From an uncultured Thermoanaerobaculia bacterium (GTDB lineage Bacteria > Acidobacteriota > Thermoanaerobaculia > Multivoradales > Multivoraceae): a stretch of DNA of 64,000 nucleotides. This document shows, in pieces, positions 12,983-21,291 of the stretch (the first letter of the stretch is position 1; the number at the start of each line of letters is the position of its first letter). The notes under the pieces were generated by a model. That model was not told where the DNA came from and made no database searches. It saw only the letters and a list, made by a program, of their open reading frames with translations. The stretch covers positions 4,502,859 to 4,566,858 of the forward strand of contig OX638294.1 of assembly GCA_951812325.1 (NCBI GenBank), written 5' to 3'. Position numbers and translations under genes: made by a program.

Positions 12983-14980
12983 CTACCAGGCAATGCCGTA
13001 GTCCTCGCCGAAGTCGCTGGCGCCGCCCCACATCGTGCCGTTCTCGCGGTCGAACCAGATCGCGGTGATCGGTCCGGAGGTGCGGTCCAGGGTGCGGACG
13101 CGGTAGCCCATGCGGCCGAGTTCTTCCCGCACCCACGGCGGCACGTCGCGGCGGACGTCGATGTCTCCGGGCCGCGACTCGTGGGCGCCGAAGGAACTCT
13201 GCATCTGGTGGCTGGTGATGTTCGCGGCCTCCGCTGCCTGTTGCACGTTCATCCCGAACTCGACCACGTTGAGGAAGAACTGGAGCAGGTTCTGGTCCTG
13301 CGTGTCGCCGCCCTGGACGGCGAAGGAGAGGTAGGGCGAGCCGTCCAGAAGCGCCATGCCGGGCGTCAGCGTGGCGCGGGGCCGCTTGCCCGGTTCGGGC
13401 AGGTTGTACGGGTTGAGGCCCGGGTCGAGCACGAAGCTCTGCATCCGCTGGCTCATTCCGATGCCGGTGCGGCCGGCGATCACGGCGGGGATCCAGGCGC
13501 CGCTGGGGGTCACGGACACGACCCAGCCCGCGGCGTCGGCGGCCTGGATCGAGGTCGTCCCGGCGACGAACGCCTCCTCGTAGGTCAACCGCGGCAGGGG
13601 CCGCGGGTCGGCGGAAGCCTGCTGGAAGCCCTGCTCGCCTGGGCGGACTGGTGCGCGGCCGAGGGCGTGAAGCCGCCGCGGGTCGGCGGAAGCCTGCTGG
13701 AAGCCCTGCTCGCCCTCCGCGTCCGCCGCCGGCGGAATCGGCGTCCACTGCTCGAGCAGGTCGAGGAACGGATTCTCCCCCTCCTGGAAGTCGTAGGGGT
13801 TGCCGGGGCGCACGTTCTCGTTGTTTCGCTCCCGGTCGATCGACTCGTAGCGGGCGCGGGCGTAGTCCTTCGACAGCAGGCCTTCGAGCGGCTCCTCGGG
13901 CGGGTAGTAGGGGTCGCCGTAGTAGAAGTCGCGGTCGGCGAAGGCGAGGTTCATCGCCTGGTAGAGGGTGTGGATGTACCGGGCCGAGTTGTAGCCCATC
14001 GGCCTCAGATCGGCGTTCTCCAGGATGTTCAGTGCCTGGAGCATGACGGGTCCCTGCACCCAGGACGTCAGCTTGTAGACGTCGACGCCGCGGTAGTTCG
14101 TGCGCACCGGTTCCTCGATGTGGACCTGCCAGCGGTCGAGGTCGGCCATCGTCACGAGCCCGCCCAAGTCCTCCGACCCACGGACGAACTCCTCGGCGAT
14201 GTCGCCGCGGTAGAAGCGGTCGTAGGCGGCGGCCAGAGCCTGCTCGCGCGTCTTGCCCTGCTTGAGGGCGGCGGCTTCCGCGTCGACGAGCTTGCGCAAG
14301 GTGTCGAGAAGGTCCGGCTGGCGAAAGATCTCGCCGGCGCGCGGGGCGGCGCGTCCGTCGCCTTCTTCCGACGACGACAGGTGGGGCAGGAAGACCCGCG
14401 CCGAATCCGGCCACTCCTGGAGCACCTCCTTGCGTCGCTCCATGTTGTCGGCCTGCGCTCGCTCGATCGGGTAGCCGTCCGCCATCTGGATTGCGGGTTC
14501 GAGCACCTCGGCGAGGCTCATCGTGCCGTAGTCGGCGAGCATCACGATCAGCCCGCCGGGGGTGCCCGGCGTCACCGCCGCGAGCGGACCGTACTCCGGG
14601 GGATAGACGAAGCCCCGCTCGCGGTAGAAGGAGGCGGAGGCGCCGGTCGGGGCGGTGCCGAGGGCGTTGATCCCGACCACTTCGTTGTTCCGCGGGTCGA
14701 AGATCAGGGCCTGGGTTTCGCCGCCCCAGCCCAGGGTGTCCCACATCGTCGAGGTCGCGGCGAGCATGGCGCATGCCGCGTCGACCGCGTTGCCGCCGCG
14801 GGCGAAGATCAGGGCGCCGGCGGTGGCGGCCAGGGGTTTGCCGGTCACCGCCACCCAGTGGCGCCCGTGCAGGACCGGTTTGACCGTTCGCTGGGCGATG
14901 GCCGGCGCGGCGATGCTGACGCCGGCGACGGCGAGCACCAGGAAACGAAGGCGGAAGCCGGGGGCCGGTGTGGAGATCAT
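12983..14980 (-). CDS. Gamma-glutamyltransferase-family Ntn hydrolase
   Basis: Secreted 665-residue member of the GGT family. A signal peptide (FLVLAVAGVSIAAPAIAQ) is followed by the large-subunit signature ARGGNAVDAACAMLAATS. The predicted autoprocessing site is at TTS (T475-T476), followed by the small subunit with a QGGDTQDQNLLQ segment in place of the usual PGG loop. Family members release the gamma-glutamyl group of glutathione or hydrolyse related amides in the periplasm; this divergent subgroup has no assigned substrate. A 25-residue in-frame duplication (QGFQQASADPR twice, residues 426-460) sits just before the cleavage site. It is divergent from the alcohol dehydrogenase across a repeat-filled gap. 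Confidence 0.85.
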   Translation of the reverse strand: MISTPAPGFRLRFLVLAVAGVSIAAPAIAQRTVKPVLHGRHWVAVTGKPLAATAGALIFARGGNAVDAACAMLAATSTMWDTLGWGGETQALIFDPRNNEVVGINALGTAPTGASASFYRERGFVYPPEYGPLAAVTPGTPGGLIVMLADYGTMSLAEVLEPAIQMADGYPIERAQADNMERRKEVLQEWPDSARVFLPHLSSSEEGDGRAAPRAGEIFRQPDLLDTLRKLVDAEAAALKQGKTREQALAAAYDRFYRGDIAEEFVRGSEDLGGLVTMADLDRWQVHIEEPVRTNYRGVDVYKLTSWVQGPVMLQALNILENADLRPMGYNSARYIHTLYQAMNLAFADRDFYYGDPYYPPEEPLEGLLSKDYARARYESIDRERNNENVRPGNPYDFQEGENPFLDLLEQWTPIPPAADAEGEQGFQQASADPRRLHALGRAPVRPGEQGFQQASADPRPLPRLTYEEAFVAGTTSIQAADAAGWVVSVTPSGAWIPAVIAGRTGIGMSQRMQSFVLDPGLNPYNLPEPGKRPRATLTPGMALLDGSPYLSFAVQGGDTQDQNLLQFFLNVVEFGMNVQQAAEAANITSHQMQSSFGAHESRPGDIDVRRDVPPWVREELGRMGYRVRTLDRTSGPITAIWFDRENGTMWGGASDFGEDYGIAW
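13601..13714. repeat. 39-bp direct repeat inside the GGT-family gene
   Basis: Two identical 39-bp copies at 13601-13639 and 13676-13714, 75 bp apart, so the reading frame is kept. They encode the repeated QGFQQASADPR peptide in the linker just upstream of the autoprocessing threonine. Confidence 0.85.
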
Positions 14981-15018
14981 CGCGGCAGCCTATCGCCGCC
15001 GCGGTACGACAACGCGGG

Positions 15019-15382
15019 CCGCGAGTCCCCGGGTCCTGCGGCCTTGCCTGCGACATCCGCCGGCGCTGGGCCGCGAGTCCCCGGGCCCTGCGGCCTTGCT
15101 TGCGACATCCGCCGGCGCTGGGCCGCGAGTCCCCGGGCCCTGCGGCCTTGCTTGCGACATCCGCCGGTGCTGAGCCGCGAGTCCCCGGTTCCTGCGGCCT
15201 TGCCTGCGACATCCGCCGGCGCTGGGCCGCGAGTCCCCGGGCCCTGCGGCCTTGCTTGCGACATCCGCCGGTGCTGAGCCGCGAGTCCCCGGTTCCTGCG
15301 GCCTTGCCTGCGACATCCGCCGGTGCTGGGCCGCGAGTCCCCCGGTCCTGCGACCTTGCCTGCGGCCTTGCCTGCGGCCTTG
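15019..15382. repeat. 52-bp tandem repeat, about seven units
   Basis: Units begin with CCGCGAGTCCCC at 15019, 15071, 15123, 15175, 15227, 15279 and 15331, an exact 52-bp period. Neighbouring units differ by one to a few bases (GGGCC/GGTTC, CCTGCG/CTTGCG, GCTGGG/GCTGAG). The seventh unit merges into a 12-bp repeat. 52 is not a multiple of three, so the reading frame rotates and no single protein repeat is conserved. The array fills the gap between the divergent GGT-family and alcohol dehydrogenase genes. Confidence 0.93.
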
Positions 15383-15490
15383 CCTGCGGCCTTGCCTGCG
15401 GCCTTGCCTGCGGCCTTGCCTGCGGCCTTGCCTGCGGCCTTGCCTGCGGCCCTGCCTGCGGCCTTGCCTGCGACCTTGCCTGCGGCCTGC
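15347..15490. repeat. 12-bp tandem repeat, about twelve units
   Basis: Consensus CCTGCGGCCTTG repeated about twelve times without interruption, with single-base variants at 15351-15354, 15443-15454 and 15467-15478. The 12-mer is identical to an internal part of the 52-bp unit next to it, so it probably arose by slippage from that unit. It ends about 75 bp upstream of the alcohol dehydrogenase start. Confidence 0.93.
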
Positions 15491-15564
15491 AGCGCACCGG
15501 GGGTGTCGCTTGCTCGCTGATAGCCTGCCTATCTTTCCCGCAATCGAACCGAGGGCACCGGAAC

Positions 15565-16668
15565 ATGAAAGCAGCCGTATTCCACGAGGTCGGGCAACCG
15601 CTCGAGATCACCGACGTCGTGATCAGCAAACCGGGACCGCACGAGATCCTGATCAGGAGCTCGGTGGTTGGCGTCTGCCACAGCGATCTGCACTTCGTGG
15701 ACGGGCTGTGGCCGATCCGTACCCCCGCGATCCTTGGCCACGAGGCGGCCGGAATCGTCGAGCAGACGGGTTCCGAGGTTCGCTACGTCAAGCCGGGCGA
15801 CCACGTGATCACCTGTCTGTCCGTGTTTTGCGGCTACTGCGAGTACTGCATGAGCGGCGAGCCGACGCTCTGCGACAAGCGGGCGACCCGGCGGCCGAGG
15901 AGTGCCGAGCCGCGGCTGGCCCTTCCCGCCAGCAATGGCGGCGGACCGCGGCCCGTCTCCCAGTTCGCCGATCTGGCGTCCTTCGCCGAGCAGATGCTGG
16001 TCCACGAGAACGCGGTCGTGAAGATCCGCGAGGACATGCCGCTCGACCGCGCCGCGGTCATCGGCTGCGCGGTGACGACGGGTGTCGGCGCGGCGTTCCG
16101 GACGGCCCAGGTGGAGCCGGGCTCGACGGTCGTGGTGATCGGATGCGGCGGCATCGGCCTGTCGACGATCAACGGCGCCGAACTCGCCGGCGCCGGACGG
16201 GTTATCGCGGTCGACCGGGTGGCTTCGAAGCTGGAACTGGCGAAGCAGTTCGGCGCGACGGACACGGTGGACGCGTCGGCCACTGACCCGGTGCAGCAGG
16301 TGCTCGAACTGACCGGCGGCGGCGTCCAGTACGCCTTCGAGGCGATCGGTCTCAAGGTGACCGCGGAGCAGGCCTGGGCGATGCTGCGTCCCGGCGGCAC
16401 CGCGACCGTGATCGGCATGGTGCCGTTTGGCGAGAACATCGAGCTTCCCGGCCACGAGATGCTCCAGGCGAAGTGCATCCAGGGCTGCGTGATGGGTTCG
16501 AACCGCTTCCGCATCGACATGCCGCGGCTGGTCGACTTCTACCTGGCCGGCAAGCTGAAGCTCGACGAGCTGATCTCTGACCGCGTCGGGTTCTCGCAGA
16601 TCAACGAGGCGCTGCAGAACCTGAAGAGCGGCGAGGTGGCGCGGCAGGTCATCGTGTTCGATGCGTAG
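15565..16668 (+). CDS. Zinc-dependent alcohol dehydrogenase (MDR family)
   Basis: NAD(P)-dependent medium-chain dehydrogenase, 367 residues. The catalytic-zinc cysteine and nearby residues are in GVCHSDLHFVDG; GHEAAGIVEQTG holds the conserved histidine and glutamate. The structural-zinc cysteines lie in CGYCEYCMSGEPTLC and the Rossmann loop is GCGGIGLS. This arrangement fits class III-like alcohol/aldehyde dehydrogenases (compare S-hydroxymethylglutathione or NDMA-dependent enzymes), but the substrate cannot be read. The ATG at 15565 was chosen because MKAAVFHE is the typical family start; the frame is open upstream only through the repeats. It overlaps the next gene by 8 bp. Confidence 0.9.
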   Translation: MKAAVFHEVGQPLEITDVVISKPGPHEILIRSSVVGVCHSDLHFVDGLWPIRTPAILGHEAAGIVEQTGSEVRYVKPGDHVITCLSVFCGYCEYCMSGEPTLCDKRATRRPRSAEPRLALPASNGGGPRPVSQFADLASFAEQMLVHENAVVKIREDMPLDRAAVIGCAVTTGVGAAFRTAQVEPGSTVVVIGCGGIGLSTINGAELAGAGRVIAVDRVASKLELAKQFGATDTVDASATDPVQQVLELTGGGVQYAFEAIGLKVTAEQAWAMLRPGGTATVIGMVPFGENIELPGHEMLQAKCIQGCVMGSNRFRIDMPRLVDFYLAGKLKLDELISDRVGFSQINEALQNLKSGEVARQVIVFDA

Positions 16669-18229
16669 GAGCGCCGCCGGCACGCGCGTCGACGCGCGGT
16701 TGCGCATCGTGCGGGGCGTCCACGACAGCAGGCTGACCGCGAGCAACTGGTTCGCGTGGGTTGGCCGGTGGGGGCGCCGGCGTTCCCGGTGCGCGTTCGT
16801 CGTAGCGATTTCCGCGCTGTTGGTCGGCGTTGCGCCCGGCGCCGCTGGCGACGTTGCGGAGAAGACAGGACTGGAAGCCGCAGTCGCGTCGCGGGCCGAC
16901 CTGCTCTGGGACGCGGCGCGCAAGGTCTGGGACTGGGCCGAGCCCGGATACCAGGAGACGAAGTCCTCGGCCCTGCTCGCCTCGATCGTCGAGGAGGAGG
17001 GCTTCAGCGCCGAGCGCGGGGTCGCCGGCATCCCGACGAGCTTCGTCGCGTCCTACGGCTCGGGACGTCCGATCATCGCGATCCTCGCCGAGTTCGACGC
17101 CTTGCCGGGGCTGTCCCAGGAAGCGGTTCCCACGCGCTCGCCGCGCGACGGACCCGATTGGGGCCATGCCTGCGGACACCATCTGTTCGGCGCCGGTTCC
17201 GTCGGCGCGGCGCTTGCGGTAGCCGACGGCATCCGTAGCGGCGCGATCCGGGGCACGGTGCGGCTCTTCGGAACGCCCGCCGAGGAGGGTGGAGGCGCCA
17301 AGGCATTCATGGCTCGGGCCGGACTGTTCGACGACGTGGATGCCGTCCTCCACTGGCATCCGGGCGACGTGAACTCCGCCGGCGACCCGACCAACCTCGC
17401 CCGTGTGGCGGCCAAGTTCCGCTACCGGGGCCGCAGCGCTCACGCTGCCGCGTCGCCCGAGGCGGGCCGGTCCGCACTCGACGCGGTGGCGATCCTCAAC
17501 TACGGCGCCGAGCTGCTGCGGGAGCACACGCCGGACCGCACGCGCATCCACCACGTGATCACCGCCGGCGGCGACGCCCCGAACGTCGTGCCGGCCTTCG
17601 CCGAGACGTACTACTACGTGCGCCACCCGGACATCGACGTCGCGCGCTCGATCTACGACCGGCTGGTCCTCGTGGCCGAGGGCGCCGCCCACGCGACGGA
17701 GACCGAACTGGAGATCGAGTTCCTGGGCGGAATCCACAACCTGCTGCCCAACGACACGCTGTCGAAGGTCTCGCTTCGGAACTTCGAGGCCCTGATCGAC
17801 ATGAAGTACAGCGACGAGGAGCGCGGCTGGGCCCGCAAGCTGCAGGAGTCGCTGCTCAAGCCGCGGCCGCTCGCGTCCGTGTCCGAGCTGCGCGACGACA
17901 CCGGCAACACGACCTTGGGCTCCACGGATGTCGGCGACGTTTCCTGGGTCGCGCCGACGACTGGTATCCGGACGGCCTGCTGGGTCCCGGGTACCCCGGC
18001 CCACTCCTGGCAGGCGGTCGCGGCCGGCGGCACGACGATCGGCCGCCAGGGCATGTTGATGGCCGCCCGCGTGCTGGCGGCTACAGCCTGGGACCTGCTG
18101 GCCGATCCGTCGATCGTCAAGGCGGCCCGCGAGGAACTCGACCGCCGGCTCGCCGACCGCCCCTACCGGGCAGCTCTGGAGGAAGGTCAGCAGCCGCCGC
18201 TGGACTACCGCAAGCCCCCCGAGCGTTAG
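16661..18229 (+). CDS. M20-family amidohydrolase, AbgB/p-aminobenzoyl-glutamate hydrolase-like
   Basis: Zinc amidohydrolase of 522 residues. Metal-binding and catalytic landmarks are in order: ILAEFDALPGLSQ, WGHACGHHLFGAG, FGTPAEEGGGAK, VLHWHPGD and the dimerisation domain with YRGRSAHAAASPE. The C-terminal part has GTPAHSWQAVA. This is the layout of AbgB-type hydrolases, which cleave aryl-amide bonds of folate catabolites or peptides. The N-terminus carries about 45 extra basic residues and then a hydrophobic stretch (FVVAISALLVGVAPGAAG), probably a signal peptide from a later start. The first ATG overlaps the dehydrogenase gene by 8 bp, so translation is likely coupled. Confidence 0.87.
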   Translation: MRRSAAGTRVDARLRIVRGVHDSRLTASNWFAWVGRWGRRRSRCAFVVAISALLVGVAPGAAGDVAEKTGLEAAVASRADLLWDAARKVWDWAEPGYQETKSSALLASIVEEEGFSAERGVAGIPTSFVASYGSGRPIIAILAEFDALPGLSQEAVPTRSPRDGPDWGHACGHHLFGAGSVGAALAVADGIRSGAIRGTVRLFGTPAEEGGGAKAFMARAGLFDDVDAVLHWHPGDVNSAGDPTNLARVAAKFRYRGRSAHAAASPEAGRSALDAVAILNYGAELLREHTPDRTRIHHVITAGGDAPNVVPAFAETYYYVRHPDIDVARSIYDRLVLVAEGAAHATETELEIEFLGGIHNLLPNDTLSKVSLRNFEALIDMKYSDEERGWARKLQESLLKPRPLASVSELRDDTGNTTLGSTDVGDVSWVAPTTGIRTACWVPGTPAHSWQAVAAGGTTIGRQGMLMAARVLAATAWDLLADPSIVKAAREELDRRLADRPYRAALEEGQQPPLDYRKPPER

Positions 18230-18410
18230 CGCGGCGCGGCCCGGCGGTGACAGTGGAGAAACCACTCCGGAATCGGCAGGTCCGTGCCCGCACGGTTCTC
18301 GACGCCCGGGAATGCAGGCCTTCTGCCCCCCCACGCGGTGTGAAGCGCTGGACCCGGGATGGTCCCGGCAGGGTTGCGTCGGGACCTGGTCCGTGTCAAG
18401 ATCCTCAGGT

Positions 18411-18875
18411 ATGAGAACGCCTCGCGGCAGGGGAGCCGGGCGGCCACGCCGGATGACGGCATGGCTCCTGGCCGCACTGTGGTGCATCGGCTGGCTGACT
18501 CCCATCGCCGCCGACTCCGGCTGCGCACTCGAGTGCTGCAGCGGCACGGTCTGTCCGATGCCTGCGGCCGAAGAGACGAACCCGGCCGAAGAGACGAACC
18601 CGGCCGAAGAGACGAACCCGGCCGCATGCGACGGACACGCGCCGGCGCCGGGCGGAAACGCCGCAGGACATCACGCCGAACTGCCGGAAGGCCAGTGCGG
18701 CATGGGTCCCTGCCACCAGGTCGACCCCGACCAGCCCTGGACCTTCAAGGCCGAACTCGCCCGAGTTCCAGTCCCTGAGATGCTCCCGATCCGGGACTCC
18801 ACTCCCGCGGATGCGCCTGGCCGGCCCGACCGGCGCCCGGCGCCACCTCAGCCTCCGCCTCCCCAGGCGGCCTGA
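18411..18875 (+). CDS. Small secreted Cys/His/Met-rich protein, possible metal binder
   Basis: 154-residue protein with a signal-peptide-like start (MTAWLLAALWCIGWLTPIAAD). The mature part has CALECCSGTVCPM, three copies of AEETNP, CDGHAP, GHHAELPEGQCGMGPCHQ and a Pro-rich tail. The Cys, His and Met clusters resemble copper-binding periplasmic proteins, and the next gene is a copper-type TonB receptor, so a role in copper handling is inferred. No named family is recognised. The ATG at 18411 was chosen because it begins the basic n-region; upstream in-frame codons are possible. The AEETNP repeat comes from an 18-bp DNA triplication. Confidence 0.6.
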   Translation: MRTPRGRGAGRPRRMTAWLLAALWCIGWLTPIAADSGCALECCSGTVCPMPAAEETNPAEETNPAEETNPAACDGHAPAPGGNAAGHHAELPEGQCGMGPCHQVDPDQPWTFKAELARVPVPEMLPIRDSTPADAPGRPDRRPAPPQPPPPQAA

Positions 18876-19115
18876 CATCGGATTCTGCATGTCGCCGGCC
18901 ATGCCGGCGGCGCCCGAGTGCGCGGCGGCCGTGAGGCGGCTGCCGCCACACACCAGGCGCATGTAGCCGGCAACCTGGCCGGTACGGCTCTTCGAGATAC
19001 AGGGCGGCGACCATCCGCCCCGCATCCGGCGGCTTCTTCGGCTGCATCCGCATGCTCGCGCAGCGAGCCGACAACCCCTTCATTCCCGATGTCTTCACAC
19101 GGAGTTCTCACGACG

Positions 19116-21272
19116 ATGAGTTTCCCTTCAACGATCAATTTCCCTTCAACCAAGAATCTCCCTTCAACCAGGAACACCCATCCTGCCGCCGCGGCCACCG
19201 CCGCGACTCTCCTCCTGCTCCTGTTGAGCGCTTTTCCCGTCCCGGCCCGGCAGGACGACGCGAAGCCCGAACCGGAGGAGCAGACTCCCGCCGTTTCCGC
19301 CCGCATCACGGTTACGGCATCCCTGCCCGAGATCCAGGTCGAGACGACGATCCCGGCCGAGGATCTGCAGAACGAATCGGACCTGGCCGCCGCCTTCCGT
19401 GCCGCCCCCGGTCTCAATGCGAACCGCGGCGGACCGATCAACATGGATCCGACGCTGCGCGGCCTGCAGGAAAACCAGATTGCGATGACCGTTGACGGGT
19501 CACGAACCTTCGCCGCCGGCCCGGCGCGGATGGACTCCGACCTGAGCCACGTGAACCCGCTCACCGTGGACGAGGTCCGGGTGGTCAAGGGTCCCTACGC
19601 CCTGATGTGGTCGGCCGGCGCCTTGAGTGCGATCGACGTCGTGACCTGGGCGCCGGAGTTCTCCGCTGGCGGTCACCGGCTGTCAGGCGCCCTGTCCGTC
19701 GACTACGGGGAGAACGGAGGTACTTCAAGCAGCCTTTCCCGGCTCGCCGGCGCCGCCGGGAGCGTTCGCTATGCGGTCACGGCCGCCGTGCGCTCGGGCG
19801 ACGACTACGAAGACGGCAACGGCAACACGGTCCCGGGCGACTACACCTCCGAGAACCTGTCGTGGCTGTTCGGCGTCCAGGACCAAAACGGCGGCCTGCT
19901 CCAGTACAAGGGCGGCTACCAGTCGCAGGAGGACATCGACTATCCCGGCCGGCTGCTGAACGCCACCTACTTCAAGACCCGTTCCCACAACTTGAAGTAC
20001 CTGTCGGACAGGGAGCGGGGAGCGCTCCGCGGCTTCATGGTCCAGGCCTACGCAAGCCGCAAGGACCACCTGATGAACAACGACGAGAAGCCGACCGGTC
20101 GCGATGCCCCCGGCCGCATGCCGCCCTTCGCGCTCGACATCGACCTGCCGACCGAGTCGAACACGGCAGGCGCCAGGGTCTCCTTCGATCTGGGCACGGG
20201 AGACGACGGGTTGCGCTGGACCGTCGGCGCCGACCACTATCGCTCGCGTCAGCAGGCGGAGCGCCTGATTCAGCGTCGGTCGAACGGGTTCCTCCTGTTC
20301 CGGGACCAGGCCTGGCCGGAGAGCCGGACCGACAATGTGGGCGCCTATCTGCAGGGCGTCCGCGACGGCGAGAGGTCCTCCCTCGGCGCCGCGGTGCGCG
20401 TCGACTCCGTTTCCGCGGGGGTCCGCGAGACGACCGAGTTCTTCCGCGCCAACACGGAAGGCGACCTGGACCAGGACGAGACGAACCTGAGCGCGGCGCT
20501 CTCCGCCGCCCTCAGGCTGAGCGACGAGTGGCTGCTGACCATCGGGGCCGGCCGTGCCGTGCGCACCGCGACGACGCTGGAGCGTTGGTCCGACCGCTTC
20601 CCGGCCAGCAAGTTCCAGCTCCCTGCCGAGTTCATGGGCAACCCGATGATCGAACCGGAGGTCAGCACGGAGATCGACCTCGACCTGCGGGGCCGCAACG
20701 GCTCGCGTCTGGAAACGAACGCGACGCTGTTCTACCGCCGGATCGACGACTACATCACGATCGCCCCGGACCCCGCCCTGCCGAAACGGTTGCCGCTGTC
20801 TCCGCCGATCGTGTTCCGCTACGTCAACGGCGAAGCGTCGTTCTTCGGCGGCGAGCTCGGTCTGCGTCAGCGGCTGAACGATGTCCTCACCTGGCGTCTG
20901 GAGGTCGAGTTCGTCCACGCCGACGACGACACCCTCGACGAACCTCTGCTCGGCATCCCGCCGCTGACCGCCCGAGTCGGCATGCGCCTGCGGACGCCTT
21001 CCGGCCGGGGTTGGCTCGACCTTTCCGCCACGGCAACCCGGGACCAGGACCGGGTCGCGACCAGCCGGTTCGAGATCCCGACCGAAGGCGCGGAGACTCT
21101 CGACCTCGCCGGGGCCTGGAGTCTCCGTTCGGGCCTCGAGTTCATCCTGCGGGCGCGCAACCTGACCGACGAGGCCTACGCCAGCCATCTGAACGCGAAG
21201 AACCCGTTCAACGGCCGGCGCATCCTCGAACCCGGTCGCAGCGTGTTCGCAGGCTTCTCCTACCGGCCGTGA
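19116..21272 (+). CDS. TonB-dependent outer-membrane receptor, copper-type
   Basis: About 718-residue outer-membrane transporter. The signal peptide (ATLLLLLLSAFPVPA) is followed by a short plug: AFRAAPGLNANRGG, DPTLRGLQENQIAMTVDG, PARMDSDLSHVNP and VRVVKGPYALMWSAGALSA. A 22-strand barrel then ends in the aromatic FAGFSYRP. The RMDxxxSHVxP plug loop is like the OprC/NosA copper-receptor group (RMDPPTAYI); substrate is inferred from that and from the Cys/Met-rich neighbour. The ATG at 19116 has GGAG 11 bp upstream; an in-frame ATG at 19089 is the alternative. The first codons contain a triple TTCCCTTCAAC repeat. Confidence 0.85.
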   Translation: MSFPSTINFPSTKNLPSTRNTHPAAAATAATLLLLLLSAFPVPARQDDAKPEPEEQTPAVSARITVTASLPEIQVETTIPAEDLQNESDLAAAFRAAPGLNANRGGPINMDPTLRGLQENQIAMTVDGSRTFAAGPARMDSDLSHVNPLTVDEVRVVKGPYALMWSAGALSAIDVVTWAPEFSAGGHRLSGALSVDYGENGGTSSSLSRLAGAAGSVRYAVTAAVRSGDDYEDGNGNTVPGDYTSENLSWLFGVQDQNGGLLQYKGGYQSQEDIDYPGRLLNATYFKTRSHNLKYLSDRERGALRGFMVQAYASRKDHLMNNDEKPTGRDAPGRMPPFALDIDLPTESNTAGARVSFDLGTGDDGLRWTVGADHYRSRQQAERLIQRRSNGFLLFRDQAWPESRTDNVGAYLQGVRDGERSSLGAAVRVDSVSAGVRETTEFFRANTEGDLDQDETNLSAALSAALRLSDEWLLTIGAGRAVRTATTLERWSDRFPASKFQLPAEFMGNPMIEPEVSTEIDLDLRGRNGSRLETNATLFYRRIDDYITIAPDPALPKRLPLSPPIVFRYVNGEASFFGGELGLRQRLNDVLTWRLEVEFVHADDDTLDEPLLGIPPLTARVGMRLRTPSGRGWLDLSATATRDQDRVATSRFEIPTEGAETLDLAGAWSLRSGLEFILRARNLTDEAYASHLNAKNPFNGRRILEPGRSVFAGFSYRP

Positions 21273-21291
21273 CCAGAGGCGTGCCCGGTGC

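Noticed and set aside
12731..15277. Plus-strand open frame of about 850 codons opposite the GGT-family gene
   Set aside because: Shadow of the real gene on the other strand; runs into the 52-bp repeats.
15019..15490. Possible CRISPR array
   Set aside because: Units are contiguous with no unique spacers, and no cas genes are near; it is a plain tandem repeat.
12687..15629. The helicase frame stays open for another 980 codons upstream across the GGT gene and the repeats
   Set aside because: That part is antisense to the GGT-family gene and passes through tandem repeats; its composition is Arg/Pro-rich and without family pattern. It is a GC-driven open frame.
18876..19115. Possible cobalamin or other riboswitch before the TonB receptor
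   Set aside because: No conserved B12-box or other aptamer core was found, and the receptor plug looks copper-type.
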